The notes under the pieces: model-generated
Databases searched by the model: none
What the model was told of the DNA's origin: nothing
The model's input: only the letters and a program-made list of their open reading frames with translations
In this document: positions 61,362 through 64,000 of the stretch, piece by piece
Layout of the letters: each line of letters opens with the position of its first letter
How positions within the stretch are numbered: the first letter of the stretch is position 1
Made by a program: the position numbers and the translations under genes
Assembly (NCBI GenBank): GCA_963727545.1
Contig: CAVSGS010000016.1
Span: 225,052-289,051 of the forward strand
DNA from: Flexifilum sp963727545
Lineage (GTDB): Bacteria > Chloroflexota > Anaerolineae > Aggregatilineales > Phototrophicaceae
Direction: 5' to 3'
Length of the DNA: 64,000 nucleotides

Positions 61362-64000
61362 CTAAAACAGGTGGAGTTCGTGACTACGGGCTGCCGCTTG
61401 CGCACGCGATGTCACACCCAGTTTGCTGAGAATGTGAGTCACATGTGATTTCACCGTGCGCTCGGCGATGACCAGTTGCGCAGCAATGTCCCGGTTGCTT
61501 GCCCCAACAGTGATGAGGCGCAGTACCTCGATTTCGCGGGGAGAGAGCGATTCGCTTGCGCCGGGATCGACAGTGAGCGAGGTTCGCTAGCACGCTCCAA
61601 AATCGCCAGCGGCAGCAGGAGGAAATCCGATTCGATGCCGTGTTCACGAGCAAGTTTCAGCAGCGGCAGGATACGAACGCCCTCTTGCAGTAAAATCCCC
61701 GGCATAGCTCTTTGCCGAATGTCGATCAGCGCCGATTTAAGTACCGTCAATGCTTCGTCTGTTCGGTGCCGGTCAGCATAGAAGGATGCGAGGGTCAGGC
61801 GCGGATCGTGGAGAAAAACGGTGTGGCGGATGTCTCGATGCAGCTTCACCGCCTCAAGTAGGTGCTGCTCCGCTTGTGGGAACTGCCTGGCGGACAGCGC
61901 CAGCAGACCGCGCAATATGCAGCGCCGAGTCTCGTCTTCTATGGTGAGCGTGGAAGCTGGATGCGGCTGGCAGAGTTCGTCTAGGCAGGACTGTGTCTCA
62001 GCTACATCGCCCCGTTCCCACGCGGCTCTTCCCTGCAAGTAGATGCAGCCGAGCAGAAATTCAATATTGATACTGTTGATGCTGATGGATGCGAGGTGTG
62101 TTCGCGTTTCTTCGATAGTGCTGAAAAAGGAACGAATGTCTCCGCGCGCGAACAACAGCGATAGACGCAGCCAAGTCGTATGACCCTCGACCCACGACCG
62201 ACCGCCGATCTGACGCAGAAACACTTCGACCTCGCTAATCGTTTTCTCGGCTTGCTCCAATTGCCCACGGTAGAAGCTGATATACGCCGGAATGGCTTGA
62301 AGCAGTTGATACCCTGCCTGCTGCGAAGGGATGCGAGACATTGCCCATTCGGCAAAGGTTTCGACTGGGGCAATGCCCTGATCGTTAAAGAGCAGCTCCG
62401 GTCCGCAGGACCCGGCGACCGACATGAACACGCCGGGGTCGGTGGTTTGTCGGGCAAGATCGAAACTTGCTAGAAGATGCCGTGTCACTTGAGACCAATC
62501 ATGATCGTGAAGCAAATAGTGCCACTGGGCGGCAGCGTGGTACATGGCAACCTGATCCGGGCGGACAAGTTGCGGAGAGCGGTCTATGATTGCCGCCAGT
62601 TGTTCCAGGGTTTCTGGCGCGATCACATAGCCGAGACGCCAGCAATCCGCGATCAGCGTTTCGATTTCACCGGACTCGTTCTGCTCGCTGTGAAACCGGG
62701 TCAGCGCTTGCTGCAGCAAAGCCGCCGCTTGTTCCCTCGCGTTGTGGCTGGAGTAGTAAACGCCCAGTATCAGAGCGAGCCAAGGTCGCGTCTCGCGTAC
62801 CGCTTCAGGCAGCGCCAGAATGAAGTCGATAACTCTACGTGGTACAAACCGTCGAGAGACTTCTAGGCGTCCCATTTGCTCGATATGATCTGCCGCGTCG
62901 TCCCATTGTTTGGCTGCCAGCAAATGGTAAATCGCCTGCTCAGACGTTGGCTCAGCCGCCGCTGCGCGCCGGTGCAGTTCCGGGAGCAAATCAGGCTGCG
63001 ACTGTTCCAAACGGCGTTGCAGGAAAGCTGCAAATAGGTCATGGTAGCGATACGCGCTGTTGACTGAATTCTCTTGGTCTACCGCTGTCAGAAAGAGGTT
63101 GCGCCGGTACACCGCTTCTAGCAAACGTGGCGCATCAGGGTTTGCGGTGACTGCTGCGCATAGCGCCGGTGTCAGCAGCGTGAGGACAGACGTTTTCAGC
63201 AGAAAGTCGCGCAGCTCCTGCGGCTGATAGGCAAGGACCTCGTCCGCCAACAGATCAAAAATCAGCCGGTTGGATAGGCTGAACTGGTCGATGAAGGCTG
63301 ATCGCTGCGCAGGGTCTTGAAGGTTCTCAAGTGTCATCGCTAGCAGACGCATCCCGGTGATCCAGCCTTCCGTGCGCGCCTGCAGGGCAGTCACTTCAAC
63401 AGGGGAAAGATTGAGCGCCAGACTTTGATTGTAGTAAGCGGCAGCTTCTGCGGTATCAAAGCGCAAATCAGGCAGTCGGAATTCGGCTAACTGCCCGCGC
63501 ATCCGCCATCTCGAAAGGGGCAGCGGGGGTTGGTAACGACTGGTGACGACCAGATGGAGTTGTGGTGGCGCATGGTCTATCAGGTCCGCTAACAGCCCGT
63601 GAACGGCTGTATCATCGATCACGTGATAATCATCCAGAACAAGAATACAGGGGATATCACCCAGCGAAAGCATGTCGTTGATCAGCAAGTTGAGCAACTG
63701 CGGTAAGCGGACATGGGCGTCAGGTAGATGCGTGAGCAATCCAAGTACGGTTGCCCCTATATCGATGCGTTTCTGGTGGAGAGCCAATACGAGCAGCGTT
63801 AGGAATGCGAGCGGATCGTTGTCTTCGTGATCGAGCGTTAGCCAAGCGACGAGTTGATTATCATTGATGGTCAAGCGGGCTGCCAGAGTGGTCTTGCCAG
63901 AACCCGCTGGAGCGGAAATGAGGGTTAGCCGATGATCCAAAACGGCGAGTTCAAATCGACGCTGTAGGTGTGGTCGTTCCAGCAACTGGTCGGTGAGCAG
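61362..64000 (-). CDS. MalT-like LuxR-family ATP-dependent regulator, partial, one frameshift
   Basis: Large transcriptional regulator whose start lies beyond the right edge (the frame is open to 64000 as LLTDQLLERPHLQRRFE). An NTPase domain has Walker A ISAPAGSGKTTLA, Walker B LVLDDYHVID, and sensor LVVTSRYQPPLPLSRWR. A winged-helix region and long TPR-like helices (about residues 330-780) follow. Near 61570 the frame changes, and the C-terminal LuxR HTH follows: ESLSPREIEVLRLITVGASN, RDIAAQLVIAERTVKSHVTH, ILSKLGVTSRAQAAARS, with TAG at 61362. MalT-type proteins bind DNA when an inducer and ATP are bound. Neighbouring cupin/cupredoxin/monooxygenase genes may be targets; that is inferred from position. 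Confidence 0.9.

Overview
The window looks like a Chloroflexota chromosome, probably Anaerolineae or a relative. This is inferred from moderately high GC, a bc-type quinol oxidoreductase next to System I cytochrome c maturation genes, BTAD/SARP and MalT-like LuxR regulators, a Uma2-type nuclease and many short dispersed palindromes. No taxonomic marker gene is present, so the placement is provisional.

Layout. (1) 1-11.4 kb, mostly minus strand: a lipoprotein fragment, a broken GNAT gene and an SDR, then a respiratory block that reads (in transcription order) Rieske protein, cytochrome b, an unknown protein, a two-CXXCH cytochrome c, a small membrane protein, CcmE, a cytochrome c/regulatory-domain lipoprotein, CcmA, CcmB, CcmC and a CcmD-like protein. 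(2) 11.6-22.1 kb, housekeeping and scattered genes: CorA, RNase D, LtrA, a beta-CASP MBL nuclease, Uma2, TadA, a putative nuclease, tRNA-Ser, two tiny arginine-rich paralogous ORFs, a PLP decarboxylase and DUF1684. (3) 22.1-47.8 kb, minus strand: one long operon for an extracellular contractile injection system (eCIS). In transcription order it encodes a Pvc16/DUF4255 cap, a regulatory-domain protein, sheath 1, tube 1, sheath 2, tube 2, a DUF5908-like protein, a LysM baseplate protein, a gpD hub, a gpV spike, an unknown protein, gp25, gpJ, gpI with an NHL propeller, three proteins sharing one N-terminal module (one with a propeller and a collagen-like tract), a small coiled coil, the tape-measure protein and an AAA+ ATPase. 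A SARP-type regulator diverges from its head. (4) 48-53 kb: a small unknown protein, an SRPBCC protein, a solute-binding lipoprotein, a receiver-only response regulator, a GNAT-like protein and tRNA-Asn. (5) 53.3-64 kb, accessory: an IS200-like element, an AAA/AraC chimera, VOC, a DHFR-like reductase, a cupin cut by an IS3-family element, an F420/deazaflavin-type reductase, an FAD monooxygenase, a double cupredoxin, a cupin and a large LuxR regulator running off the right edge.

About thirty single-base frame breaks occur in otherwise well-conserved genes (ccmB, Rieske, cytochrome b, corA, rnd and others). Most are probably draft or assembly indels. I annotate each such gene over its full span and say where the frame changes.

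The most interesting items are the eCIS, with its module-sharing Cys-rich fibre-like proteins, split spike and no visible PAAR tip, and the pair of 38-40 residue Arg-rich ORFs with strong ribosome binding sites at 19.4-19.8 kb.
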